DNA of 10,432 nucleotides, taken from positions 1 to 10,432 of the forward strand of contig JAVBSC010000037.1 in assembly GCA_031547305.1 (NCBI GenBank), written 5' to 3'. This DNA comes from JAVBSC01 sp031547305. Its GTDB lineage: Bacteria > Desulfobacterota > Desulfovibrionia > Desulfovibrionales > Desulfovibrionaceae. Of the stretch, positions 1 through 6,805 are shown one piece after another (the stretch's first letter is position 1; each line of letters begins with the position of its first letter). The translations under genes were made by a program, and so were the position numbers. Under the pieces are notes generated by a model that did no database searches, was not told the origin of the DNA, and saw only the letters and a program-made list of their open reading frames with translations.

Positions 1-1459
1 CGCGCTTTACACGCTGACGGTTTTAGTCAACCTGTCCAAGCGCCTGGCCGAGTTCCTGGCTGAGCCGCGCAAAAGCTGGATTCTGGCCCTGTCTGTTTTC
101 GCAATCAACACCGCGCTGATGTTTTTCGGCCTGTTCCCGGAGTTGGCTCCCTTTGTCCTGAGCGACACCGCCACCGGTCTGGCTTCGCTGGCCCTGCTGT
201 TTACGGGCATCTTCCTGGGCCTGCCCATCGGCGCATCCATGGTTCTGGCCTGCTTGCTGGGCATGTCACACCTGATGCTGGCGGAAGCCTCCCTGTCCCT
301 GCTGGGCATGGTCAGCAAGACCGTGGCTTCCAACTACAACTGGAGCGTGGCTCCAATGTTTATTTTCATGGGCGTGCTGGTCAGCGCCTGCGGCTTCAGT
401 CAGAACATCTTTGACACAGCCTACAAGTGGCTGGGGCATTTCAAGGGCGGCCTGGCTTCCGCCACCATCGGCGCATGCAGCATCTTCGCGGCCGTGGTGG
501 GCGACAGCCTTTCCGGCGTGGTCACCATGGGCTCCATAGCCCTGCCGCAGATGAGAAAGTATAACTACGACGTCAAGCTCTCCACCGGCTGCGTGGCCGT
601 GGGCGGCACCCTGGGCATTCTCATACCGCCGAGCATGGGCTTTATCGTCTACGGCCTGATCACCGAGCAGTCCATCGGCAAGCTTTTCATGGCCGGCCTG
701 GTGCCCGGCATTCTGGTTACCGTCATGATGATTGCGCTGATCAGCTTCCGCTGCAAGCGCAATCCCGCCCTGGGGCCTGCCGGGGAGTGCGCGGGCATGC
801 GCGAGCGTATCAAGTACACGTTGAAGAGCTGGCACGTCTTCAGCCTGTTCATCATCGTTCTGGGCGGCATATGGCTGGGCCTGTTCACCCCCACGGAGGC
901 CGGGGCCATAGGCGTGGCCGCCACCCTGGCCATCGGCCTGGGGCTGCGCCGTTTTACCGTAAAGAGCATCGGCGGGGCGACCATCGAATCCATCCGGCTC
1001 ACCTCGTCCATTTTCTTCATTTTCATCTACGCCACGGCCTTCACCCAGTATATCGCCGTTACCATGCTGCCCAACCTGCTGGCCAGCGGCGTGGCCGCCC
1101 TGCCCATAGGGCGCTACGGCATCTTCGCCGTGATCGTGCTTATCTACCTGGTCTTGGGCTGCGTCATGAACGCTCTGCCGGTAATAATCCTGACCCTGCC
1201 AATTCTCTATCCCACGGTTCTGGCTCTGGGCTTTGATCCCATCTGGTTCGGGGTGATCGTGGTCATTCTGGCGGAACTGGGGCAGATCACCCCGCCCATC
1301 GGCATGAGCGTGTTCGCTTTGCGCAACGTGGCGCGGGACGTGCCCATGTTCACTATTTTCGCCGGCACTATTCCCTTCTGGGGCTTGTTCATACTTTTGA
1401 TTGTTCTTCTGACGATTTTTCCGCAGATGGCCTTATTCTTGCCAAACTTGTTGTATTGA
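1..1459 (+). CDS. TRAP transporter large permease (DctM), probably a fused DctQM protein; 5' end outside the window
   Basis: Inner-membrane permease of a tripartite ATP-independent periplasmic transporter; it takes ligand from the periplasmic binding protein encoded just downstream and imports it, usually with sodium. The large-subunit signatures are clear: LIPPSMGFIVYG, GLFTPTEAGAIG, and ITPPIGMSVFALR near the C-terminus, with many hydrophobic helices between. The reading frame is already open at base 2 with no stop before the first ATG at 119, and that ATG has no ribosome binding site, so the gene starts left of the window. About 55 residues precede the first canonical DctM helix (which contains LLFTGIFLGLPIGASM) and include an extra hydrophobic stretch (ILALSVFAINTALMFFGLF). 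This fits the linker helix of a fused small-plus-large (QM) permease. The binding-protein gene follows after 23 bases, so they form one operon. Family assignment is secure; the fusion is inferred from a partial sequence. Confidence 0.93.
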   Translation, partial: ALYTLTVLVNLSKRLAEFLAEPRKSWILALSVFAINTALMFFGLFPELAPFVLSDTATGLASLALLFTGIFLGLPIGASMVLACLLGMSHLMLAEASLSLLGMVSKTVASNYNWSVAPMFIFMGVLVSACGFSQNIFDTAYKWLGHFKGGLASATIGACSIFAAVVGDSLSGVVTMGSIALPQMRKYNYDVKLSTGCVAVGGTLGILIPPSMGFIVYGLITEQSIGKLFMAGLVPGILVTVMMIALISFRCKRNPALGPAGECAGMRERIKYTLKSWHVFSLFIIVLGGIWLGLFTPTEAGAIGVAATLAIGLGLRRFTVKSIGGATIESIRLTSSIFFIFIYATAFTQYIAVTMLPNLLASGVAALPIGRYGIFAVIVLIYLVLGCVMNALPVIILTLPILYPTVLALGFDPIWFGVIVVILAELGQITPPIGMSVFALRNVARDVPMFTIFAGTIPFWGLFILLIVLLTIFPQMALFLPNLLY

Positions 1460-1482
1460 AAACCTGAAATCGGGAGAATCCC

Positions 1483-2526
1483 ATGCGCAAACCGACTTTG
1501 ATGACATGCCTCTGCCTTATGCTGCTGGCCGGCCTGGTCCTTGCGTCTTCCACTCTGGCCGCCGAACGTAAAATCCGGATCAACAACAGCGGCTGGGCGC
1601 CCATGGAGCACCCGGTCACCACCTATTTTTCGGCAAAGCCCGGCGAGTTGCTGAACCTGGTGTCCGGCGGCAAGTTCGACATCAAAATCCACCCGTCCTA
1701 TACTCTGGTGGGGCATAAGGACGGCTACCAGGCCGTGATCACCGGCATGACCCCATACAATCTGACCTGGCCGGCCGCCACGCCAGGCGTGTTCCCCCTG
1801 CTGGATCTCTTTTCCCTGCCCGGACTGTTCCCCAACCAGGCCACCTCCAACATGGTGCTGCTGGATCTCTTCGCCAAATACCCGCAGTTTGAGAAAGAAC
1901 TGGACCCGGCCGTGGTGCGCGTTTCCACCCAGGTGCACATGCGGGCCGACCTGCACATGCGTATGCCCGTGCGCACCCTGGCGGACCTGAAAGGCAAGAC
2001 ACTGGGCTGCCAGAATCCCCAACTGGCCGAGGCCCTGGCCGCCATTGGGGCTTCCACGCTGATCATGGAAAGCAGCGATATGTACACTTCGCTGGACAAG
2101 GGCGTGGTGGACGGCATTGCCGGCGCCTGGGGCCTGGTCAGCTCCATACGCCTGGTGGAGGTGGCTAAATACCACACTCTCATCGGCATCTGCCCGGCCG
2201 CTTCGCACTTTCTTGCCAACAAAAAAATCGTCTGGGACGTCCTTTCCCCGGAACAGCAGGCTATCATGAAGCAAATGGAGCCTGCGATCCAGCGCTTCAT
2301 AACCAAGGGCAATGTGGATTCCAGCCTGGACGTGCGCTTTAACCAGGCCTCCAAGGAAAAAGGGCATGAAATGATCATCTGGAGTCCGGAAGACATGGCC
2401 GCCATGCGGGAAAAATTCCGCCCCCTCTGGGATAAATGGGCAGACGCCATGGAAAAGAAAGGCCTGCCCGGCAAGGCCATTCTGGAGGACGCCATCAAGT
2501 TGGTGGACGCTTACAATTACGGTTAA
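1483..2526 (+). CDS. TRAP transporter substrate-binding protein, DctP family
   Basis: Periplasmic binding protein that captures the ligand for the permease encoded upstream; 347 residues, normal for DctP. The N-terminus is a Sec signal peptide: basic start (MRKP), hydrophobic core (LCLMLLAGLVLA), likely cleavage after residue 26 or 27 (TLAA before ERKIRI). The ATG is preceded by GGGAGAA at a suitable distance. The family core is at residues 166-212: RTLADLKGKTLGC, then the ALAAIGAS segment, then SLDKGVVDGIAG, matching the usual DLKGxKxR...ALGA...ALxxGVVDG pattern. In most DctP proteins an arginine directly after DLKGxKx salt-bridges the ligand carboxylate (Arg147 in SiaP). Here that position reads DLKGKTLGC, with glycine where arginine is expected. 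The ligand may therefore be non-standard or held by another arginine, such as those in HMRADLHMRMPVR. The substrate cannot be named from sequence. Confidence 0.92.
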   Translation: MRKPTLMTCLCLMLLAGLVLASSTLAAERKIRINNSGWAPMEHPVTTYFSAKPGELLNLVSGGKFDIKIHPSYTLVGHKDGYQAVITGMTPYNLTWPAATPGVFPLLDLFSLPGLFPNQATSNMVLLDLFAKYPQFEKELDPAVVRVSTQVHMRADLHMRMPVRTLADLKGKTLGCQNPQLAEALAAIGASTLIMESSDMYTSLDKGVVDGIAGAWGLVSSIRLVEVAKYHTLIGICPAASHFLANKKIVWDVLSPEQQAIMKQMEPAIQRFITKGNVDSSLDVRFNQASKEKGHEMIIWSPEDMAAMREKFRPLWDKWADAMEKKGLPGKAILEDAIKLVDAYNYG

Positions 2527-2540
2527 GAATGTATTTTAAT

Positions 2541-2602
2541 CGGGAAGGGAAACCTCAGGAAGGCGTGGTCCCGCAAGGTTCGCGCCCTTGAGGTTTCCCT
2601 CC
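2541..2602 (+). terminator. Long hairpin after the TRAP operon, putative terminator
   Basis: GGGAAACCTCA (2547-2557) pairs perfectly with TGAGGTTTCCC (2589-2599). Pairing can continue inward through GGCG (2562-2565) and CGCC (2583-2586), leaving a loop of about 17 bases. It begins 15-20 bases after the stop of the binding-protein gene. There is no run of T directly after the stem, so it may be a weak or factor-assisted terminator, or a 3' mRNA-stabilising hairpin. Confidence 0.5.
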
Positions 2603-2636
2603 CCTAAGTTCACGGTGAAGTGGATTTTAGCCGTTC

Positions 2637-2665
2637 TTGCCTCTTCTTGCCCGCAATGGTATACC
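2637..2665 (+). promoter_or_regulatory. Possible sigma-70-like promoter for the TDT transporter gene
   Basis: TTGCCT (2637-2642) and TATACC (2660-2665) are separated by exactly 17 bases, about 80 bases upstream of the transporter start. Each hexamer matches consensus at four of six positions. The location, after the TRAP hairpin and before the next gene, is sensible, but a match of this quality can arise by chance. I see no gene in 2527-2748. Confidence 0.3.
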
Positions 2666-2748
2666 GCAGTGGGTATTGCCCGGCGTGCTTCCGCGTCGGC
2701 GCGCCATGTACAGCAACGCCGCTGTGACGCCGGAAGGAGAGACCGCGG

Positions 2749-3810
2749 ATGGCTACAAGCGCTTCGTATCAGTCTGTTTTATATCCGTCCGCTTCAGATA
2801 TTGTCCGTTCTTTCGCGCCAGGATGGTTCGCCTCGGTTATGGGCACGGGAGTGGTGGCCATGACCGCTCTGGCATTTTCCCGCTCCTGGCCCTGTCTGGA
2901 ATATCCCGCTCTGGTTCTGGCCTGCGCCAATTTTCTGCTCTTCGCCGTCCTGCTCCTGCCATGGGCCCTGCGCTGGCTGCGTTTTAGGCCGGAAGCCCTT
3001 GCCGACCTGAACCACCCGTCCCAGAACGCTTTTTTCCCCACCATCGCCGTGGCCCTGTTGGTTCTGTCCGCCCAGTCCGTGGCTTTCGGGTTCGGCTCCG
3101 CGTTCGCCCTGGCTCTGTGGTGGGCCGGCGTGGGCCTGACCCTGGTTTTCAACTTTGTTATTCTGTTCCGCCTGTTCAACAACCCGGAGGTGCGGCCGGA
3201 GCAGATTACCGCCGCCCATTACATTCCGGCCGTGGGTCTGGTGGTCATTCCAGTGGCCGGGCTGCCCCTGCTGGAGCAAGCTTCCGGCCTGGCCCACGAC
3301 CTGGCCCTGTTTATGAACTTGCTTGGCCTGGGCGCTGGAACGCTGCTTTATCTCGGCTTGTTCTGCCTGCTGTTCCAGCGCCATTACCTGAACCCGCCCC
3401 TGTCCGGACGGCTCGTGCCAACGGTTTGGATTCAACTTGCGCCAATCGGCTGGATTCCGGTCAACGCCATGAACCTGGCCGAAACCCTGCGCCTGCCCCA
3501 GGCCCTGGAAGCGGCTAAGCTTTTCTCCCTGCTGGTCTGGGGGGCGGGCCTGTGGTGGCTGGCCATGGCCGCGCTGCTTACTTTGGCCGCCCTGCGCCGG
3601 GGCGAGCTACGCTTTTCCCTGGCTTGGTGGAGCTTCATCTTCCCCTTGGGCGCGCTGGTCACCCTGTCACTGAATGTTTACGCCAGGACCGGCTTTGCTC
3701 TGGCCCGCCCCTGCGCCCTGGCCCTGTGGCTGCTTCTGCTGGCCCTGTGGGCCGTGACCATGGGCAAAACCCTGCGCCGCGTGGTTAGCGGGGCGATATT
3801 CACGGCATGA
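2749..3810 (+). CDS. TDT-family (TehA/Mae1/SLAC1-type) anion transporter
   Basis: Integral membrane protein of 353 residues with about ten hydrophobic helices, the size and architecture of the tellurite-resistance/dicarboxylate transporter family. The first helix carries the family hallmark: FAPGWFASVMGTGVVAM at residues 22-38. Other family-like segments are NHPSQNAFFPTIAV, ITAAHYIPAVGLVVIPVAG and WIQLAPIGWIPVNAM. Family members move monovalent or dicarboxylate anions (Mae1 malate, Ssu1 sulfite, SLAC1 chloride/nitrate), so the substrate cannot be read from sequence. The start is fixed by a strong AAGGAGA nine bases before the ATG. It lies 222 bases after the TRAP binding-protein gene on the same strand, with a hairpin between, so it is probably a separate unit with related physiology. 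Its 3' end converges on the sigma-54 activator gene with only 13 bases between stop codons and no visible terminator, so the transcripts may overlap. Confidence 0.88.
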   Translation: MATSASYQSVLYPSASDIVRSFAPGWFASVMGTGVVAMTALAFSRSWPCLEYPALVLACANFLLFAVLLLPWALRWLRFRPEALADLNHPSQNAFFPTIAVALLVLSAQSVAFGFGSAFALALWWAGVGLTLVFNFVILFRLFNNPEVRPEQITAAHYIPAVGLVVIPVAGLPLLEQASGLAHDLALFMNLLGLGAGTLLYLGLFCLLFQRHYLNPPLSGRLVPTVWIQLAPIGWIPVNAMNLAETLRLPQALEAAKLFSLLVWGAGLWWLAMAALLTLAALRRGELRFSLAWWSFIFPLGALVTLSLNVYARTGFALARPCALALWLLLLALWAVTMGKTLRRVVSGAIFTA

Positions 3811-3823
3811 TGCAAAAGGAGGA

Positions 3824-5653
3824 TTACAACAAATCTAGCTCCTTCATCCGCCGGAACAGCGTGACGCGCGATATGCCCAGGACTTCGGCCGTCTTGTTCC
3901 GGTTCCAGCGCTGCTCGGCCAGGGTTTGCCGCAAAATGTCCCGCTCCAGGGCGGCCAGGCGGTCTTTTAAGGTGGTCCCGTTATGCCGGGAGTTTTCCGC
4001 TGCCGGCGCTCCCGTGCCGGACATGGGGTGGAAGAAGTTCAGGTTCCGGTCCGCCGCATAGCGCAGGATGACGTTTTCCAGCTCCCGGATGTTGCCAGGC
4101 CAGTGATGCGTTTCCAGCGCCGCCAGCGTTTCCGGAGCAAGAGAAAGCGGCAGGCCGTGTTGCTGCAAAATGCCGTGCGCCAGCAGGGGAATGTCTTCCC
4201 GGCGTTCCCGCAGGGGCGGCAGATAAATGTCGATGACGTTGACGCGGTAGAACAGGTCTTCCCTGAACAGCCCCTGCCGCACCATATCCTTCAGATCCCG
4301 GTTGGTGGCCGCGATCAGCCGGAACTTGCTGGTCAGGGCTTTGGTGGAGCCCACCGGGGTGAAGCTCTTTTCGCTCAAGGCCTGGAGCAGTTTGGCCTGT
4401 GCCCTGGGAGAGAGCTCGGAAATTTCGTCCAGGAACAAGGTGCCGGTGTCCGCGCTGGTCAGCAGGCCGTCCTTGTCCGCAATGGCCCCGGTGAACGCGC
4501 CTTTGACGTGCCCGAAAAAAATGCTTTCGAACAGTTCTTCCGGAATGGCCCCGCAGTTCACGGACACGAACGGCCCGCCAGAGCGGGAGCTGAGCTGGTG
4601 CACCAGGTGCGCGGCCAGGTTTTTGCCTGTGCCGGTTTCGCCGTAAATGGCCACGGTAACCAGGGAAAGGGCGGCGCGCAGCAGGTTTTCCAAAGTATCC
4701 CGAATGGCCTGGGAGCGTCCGGCAAAAGAGGTCAGAAGCTGCTGGGCCGAGCTGGTTTTTGCGGAAAGCCGGTGCGCGGCCAGCAAATTTTCCAGGGTGG
4801 AGTCGCGCTCTTTTTCCGCTGTAACGTCCTGGACCAGGGAAAAGTTAGCCCGCTGGCCGTTGACCAGCAGCACGTTCGGGTAAGTGCGTATCCAGGCCCT
4901 GGGCTCGTGCCGGAACATGCGCGGCCAGTTCAGTTCCGTGTTGAGGCTTTGCTCCGGTGTAAGGGCCTCCAGGGTACGGGCGTGGTCCTGGGCCGCGGCC
5001 GGGGTCATTGTCTGGGCCATTCCGGTACCGATGATTTCCTCCATGCTGGTTTCCGGCGGAAAAATCGCCCGCAGAAAATCTCGGCTTAAGTAGCAGTATA
5101 ATTCGTTTTGCAGGAAACCGAACCAGGCCGGCCGCTTGCGGTCCAGGCCATGGAGAAGCCGGTAAAGATCCAGGCTGGGGGATTTGGTGAACTCGTAATC
5201 CTTAAGCCGGGACCAGGCCAGGTAAGTGAAGGCGTCTCCTGTGGGCTTGTCCGTCCAGTGGCCGCAGAGCAGCAGGCGCGGCCAGGTTTTGCGGTGATTT
5301 TGCCAGGCCTCTTCCGGCTTTGGGCAGTCCAGCACGGCCAGGTTGCCGGACGCATCCCATAAAAGATGCCCGGCGCCATAGCGCTTTTCAATATCCGCGC
5401 CGCGTCCGGCCAGGAACAGATCCAGCAGGGGCTCGCCAACCTCAAAATCCAGAAGCTTGGGGTAAGCTTCGGTTCCAAGCGCTTCAGCGGCGGATATTCC
5501 GGTGGTTCTCTCCGCGTGGTGGTTCCAGTACACGGCCCTGCCGTCAGGCCCGCTCAGGCAGGCCGGCATGAAGAACAGCGCGAAGTTTTCCTCTATGAAC
5601 CGGCCGGCGCGCGGGTCCTGCCGCAGGATCTGCCTGGATGATTCGGAAGTCAT
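3824..5653 (-). CDS. Sigma-54-dependent transcriptional activator with N-terminal PAS-like sensor, AAA+ domain and Fis-type HTH
   Basis: Bacterial enhancer-binding protein that hydrolyses ATP to open sigma-54 promoters; 609 residues from this start. Residues 20-110 look like a PAS fold (ALFFMPACLSGPDGRAVYWN, then HHAERTTGISAAEALG), and 240-290 resembles a second PAS end leading into a helical linker (QDVTAEKERDSTLENLL). The AAA+ core is complete: Walker A GETGTGKN (338-345), sigma-54 loop GAFTGA (385-390), Walker B GTLFLDE (404-410), sensor I RLIAATNRDL, arginine-finger region FREDLFYRVNV, sensor II WPGNIRELEN (518-527). The Fis-type helix-turn-helix is near 580-605 (NRNKTAEVLGISRVTLFRRM). 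There is no receiver domain, so it probably senses a ligand or redox state directly. I prefer the ATG at 5653 to one at 5737: the upstream 28 residues look non-native, neither start has a Shine-Dalgarno, and the ATG at 5653 is conserved in a duplicated promoter. Targets are unknown. Confidence 0.93.
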   Translation of the reverse strand: MTSESSRQILRQDPRAGRFIEENFALFFMPACLSGPDGRAVYWNHHAERTTGISAAEALGTEAYPKLLDFEVGEPLLDLFLAGRGADIEKRYGAGHLLWDASGNLAVLDCPKPEEAWQNHRKTWPRLLLCGHWTDKPTGDAFTYLAWSRLKDYEFTKSPSLDLYRLLHGLDRKRPAWFGFLQNELYCYLSRDFLRAIFPPETSMEEIIGTGMAQTMTPAAAQDHARTLEALTPEQSLNTELNWPRMFRHEPRAWIRTYPNVLLVNGQRANFSLVQDVTAEKERDSTLENLLAAHRLSAKTSSAQQLLTSFAGRSQAIRDTLENLLRAALSLVTVAIYGETGTGKNLAAHLVHQLSSRSGGPFVSVNCGAIPEELFESIFFGHVKGAFTGAIADKDGLLTSADTGTLFLDEISELSPRAQAKLLQALSEKSFTPVGSTKALTSKFRLIAATNRDLKDMVRQGLFREDLFYRVNVIDIYLPPLRERREDIPLLAHGILQQHGLPLSLAPETLAALETHHWPGNIRELENVILRYAADRNLNFFHPMSGTGAPAAENSRHNGTTLKDRLAALERDILRQTLAEQRWNRNKTAEVLGISRVTLFRRMKELDLL

Positions 5654-5697
5654 GGCCGGCAGAATAATCTTGCGCCGGGGCTTTGGCAAGGGAGCGG
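5621..5697. repeat. Direct repeat copy A (about 77 bp), promoter plus first codons of the sigma-54 activator gene
   Basis: This segment aligns without gaps to 6648-6724, with about 61 of 77 positions identical by eye. The 40-base core 5651-5690 matches 6678-6717 at 36 of 40, the differences being confined to the promoter spacer. The minus-strand part below 5653 is coding (first 11 codons of the activator, 24 of 33 bases shared). Similarity fades outside these limits. The two copies point the same way and flank the radical SAM gene. Confidence 0.85.
5654..5689 (-). promoter_or_regulatory. Sigma-70-like promoter of the sigma-54 activator gene (repeat copy A)
   Basis: On the minus strand, TTGCCA (5689-5684, five of six matches) is followed by a 17-base spacer and TATTCT (5666-5661, four of six). 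Both hexamers and the spacer length are unchanged in a second copy upstream of the radical SAM gene. The expected transcription start, about 7 bases past the -10 box, falls at 5653-5654, on the ATG itself, so the message would be leaderless. Confidence 0.5.
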
Positions 5698-5718
5698 TGC
5701 GGAGGCCGGGGAAAACAC

Positions 5719-6600
5719 TCAAAAGGCCCGCATCCATTCGGAACGCAGGCGGACGTTTCCCTCCAGAGCCTTGCTGATAAGCGCCAGCGTTGTTTCTTTT
5801 TCTTCGGGCAGTCTGGCCTTGATGGGCAGGTAGTTGCTGGCGTGGTTGGAGGTAAAGAAACCGTCGCTGAGGTCGGTATGCGCCAGCAGGGTCCGCAATT
5901 CAAGCAGCAGCGCGGCCTGCTCCGGCAGATGGAAACGGCTGGCCTGATGTTCTTCATGCAGCGGGGTGCCGGGCATCAGCATCAGCGTCAGCGCGCCGGC
6001 GAAGTCGGGGTCAATGGCGCTGAGCGCTTCGCCAGTGGCCTTGGCATGCTCCAGGCTGAGCTCGGTGCCGCCCAGACCCACGATGACCGTAACAGAAAGG
6101 GTCATGCCCGCCTTTTTCAGACGCTTTCCCTGTTCTATAAGTTTTTCGCGTGTGGCGCCCTTGCGCATGCGTTCAAGCACTTCAGGGTGCCCGCTCTCCA
6201 CGCCGTAATAAATCATGGTCAGACCCAGTTCCTTGAGCCTGGCGAGATCCTCGTCGCTTTTCATGGCCACGCCTTTGGCATTGGCAAAGGTGCCCACGCG
6301 CTCCACCCAGGGCAGGCGGTCGCGTATGTTCGTCAACAGCCATTCCCAATGCTTCATTGGCATGATGAAGGCGTCGCCGTCCATGACGAACACGCGGTTC
6401 TGACGGCGGCAATACTGTTCCGCAAAGGCCAGGTCGCGTTCCCAGACGGCCCTGTCCTTGATGGTGAAGCGCTTGCTCCTGAACTGGTCGCAGAAGGCGC
6501 ATTTATTGTGCGAACAGCCCAGCGTGGCCTGCAATAAGATGCTGTACGCCTCGCTGGGCGGCCGGTAACAGTCGCCCTGATGATCCAATCCGTTGCTCAT
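5719..6600 (-). CDS. Radical SAM protein of unknown substrate, with a C-x4-C-x2-C cluster motif
   Basis: Iron-sulfur enzyme of 293 residues expected to cleave S-adenosylmethionine to start radical chemistry; the substrate is unknown. The cluster motif is at residues 29-37 (LGCSHNKCAFC). Its spacing is C-x4-C-x2-C, not the textbook C-x3-C-x2-C; I recall this GC-(S/T)-x-N-(K/R)-C-x-FC form from a widespread uncharacterised radical SAM group. Other SAM-binding features follow in order: FVMDGDAF (71-78, in the GGE-like position), YYGVESGH (131-138), and VIVGLGG (172-178). The C-terminal segment SNHASNYLPI with RLPEEKE also looks typical of that group. The ATG has GAGGT eight bases upstream. It reads toward the sigma-54 activator gene, but both have a copy of the same promoter. 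No peptide precursor or obvious maturation partner is nearby. Confidence 0.9.
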   Translation of the reverse strand: MSNGLDHQGDCYRPPSEAYSILLQATLGCSHNKCAFCDQFRSKRFTIKDRAVWERDLAFAEQYCRRQNRVFVMDGDAFIMPMKHWEWLLTNIRDRLPWVERVGTFANAKGVAMKSDEDLARLKELGLTMIYYGVESGHPEVLERMRKGATREKLIEQGKRLKKAGMTLSVTVIVGLGGTELSLEHAKATGEALSAIDPDFAGALTLMLMPGTPLHEEHQASRFHLPEQAALLLELRTLLAHTDLSDGFFTSNHASNYLPIKARLPEEKETTLALISKALEGNVRLRSEWMRAF

Positions 6601-6632
6601 AAATATCTACCTCACTGATGTGCCGGGCTTTC

Positions 6633-6680
6633 TTATTCTAAAGCCGGCCGCGGGATTTGTCCGGATGTTTCGCGGGCCAT
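6633..6680 (-). other. Possible 15-codon leader ORF, or relic of the activator gene start, before the radical SAM gene
   Basis: On the minus strand an ATG at 6680, at the predicted transcription start of copy B, opens a 15-residue frame (MARETSGQIPRPALE) ending in TAA at 6633-6635, 32 bases before the radical SAM start. It matches the first codons of the sigma-54 activator and most simply is a duplication relic. If it is translated as a leaderless mini-ORF it could affect expression of the next gene. No protein-level evidence. Confidence 0.3.
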
Positions 6681-6724
6681 GGCCGGCAGAATAATCATGC
6701 CCCCAGGCTTTGGCAAGAGCGCCG
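6648..6724. repeat. Direct repeat copy B (about 77 bp), upstream of the radical SAM gene
   Basis: Counterpart of 5621-5697. It keeps both promoter hexamers, the 17-base spacer, the GCCGGCCATG junction, and a degenerate version of the activator's first codons. Downstream of the ATG the minus-strand frame reads MARETSGQIPRPALE and then stops, against MTSESSRQILR in copy A. It lies in the 205-base divergent region between the radical SAM and sulfotransferase genes. Confidence 0.85.
6681..6716 (-). promoter_or_regulatory. Sigma-70-like promoter of the radical SAM gene (repeat copy B)
   Basis: TTGCCA (6716-6711) and TATTCT (6693-6688) on the minus strand, 17 bases apart, identical to the hexamers of copy A although the spacer has diverged. 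The predicted start near 6680-6681 gives a leader of about 80 bases before the radical SAM ATG, and that leader opens with an ATG. Confidence 0.5.
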
Positions 6725-6738
6725 GAGACGCATTTTAA

Positions 6739-6767
6739 TTGCTTTATGGATTGAATTTTTTTATACT
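6739..6767 (+). promoter_or_regulatory. Probable sigma-70-like promoter of the sulfotransferase-family gene
   Basis: TTGCTT (6739-6744) and TATACT (6762-6767, five of six to consensus) are 17 bases apart in a strikingly AT-rich stretch (6732-6795) within GC-rich DNA. The expected start near 6774 gives a leader of about 30 bases that includes the strong ribosome binding site AAGGAG (6791-6796). Confidence 0.45.
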
Positions 6768-6805
6768 TCTCCATCCATATATGCATAAAAAAGGAGAACT
6801 CACAT

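Noticed and set aside
1207..2367. Long antisense open frame across the TRAP permease end and binding protein
   Set aside because: Low-complexity His/Gly-rich translation, no ribosome binding site, and it opposes two well-recognised genes.
5684..5698. TTTGGCAAG resembling a sigma-54 -24 element on the plus strand in both repeat copies (also 6710-6725)
   Set aside because: The -12 GC dinucleotide is absent at the required spacing in both copies (GT and GG instead), and the same bases are explained better as the -35 box of a minus-strand sigma-70 promoter.
5653..5737. N-terminal extension of the sigma-54 activator starting at the ATG 5737
   Set aside because: It overlaps the radical SAM gene end, lacks a ribosome binding site, has a non-descript composition, and covers the conserved promoter; kept only as an alternative start.
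6768..6795. AT-rich TATGCATA palindrome before the sulfotransferase-family gene as an operator
   Set aside because: Only 8 bases, expected by chance in an AT-rich promoter leader.
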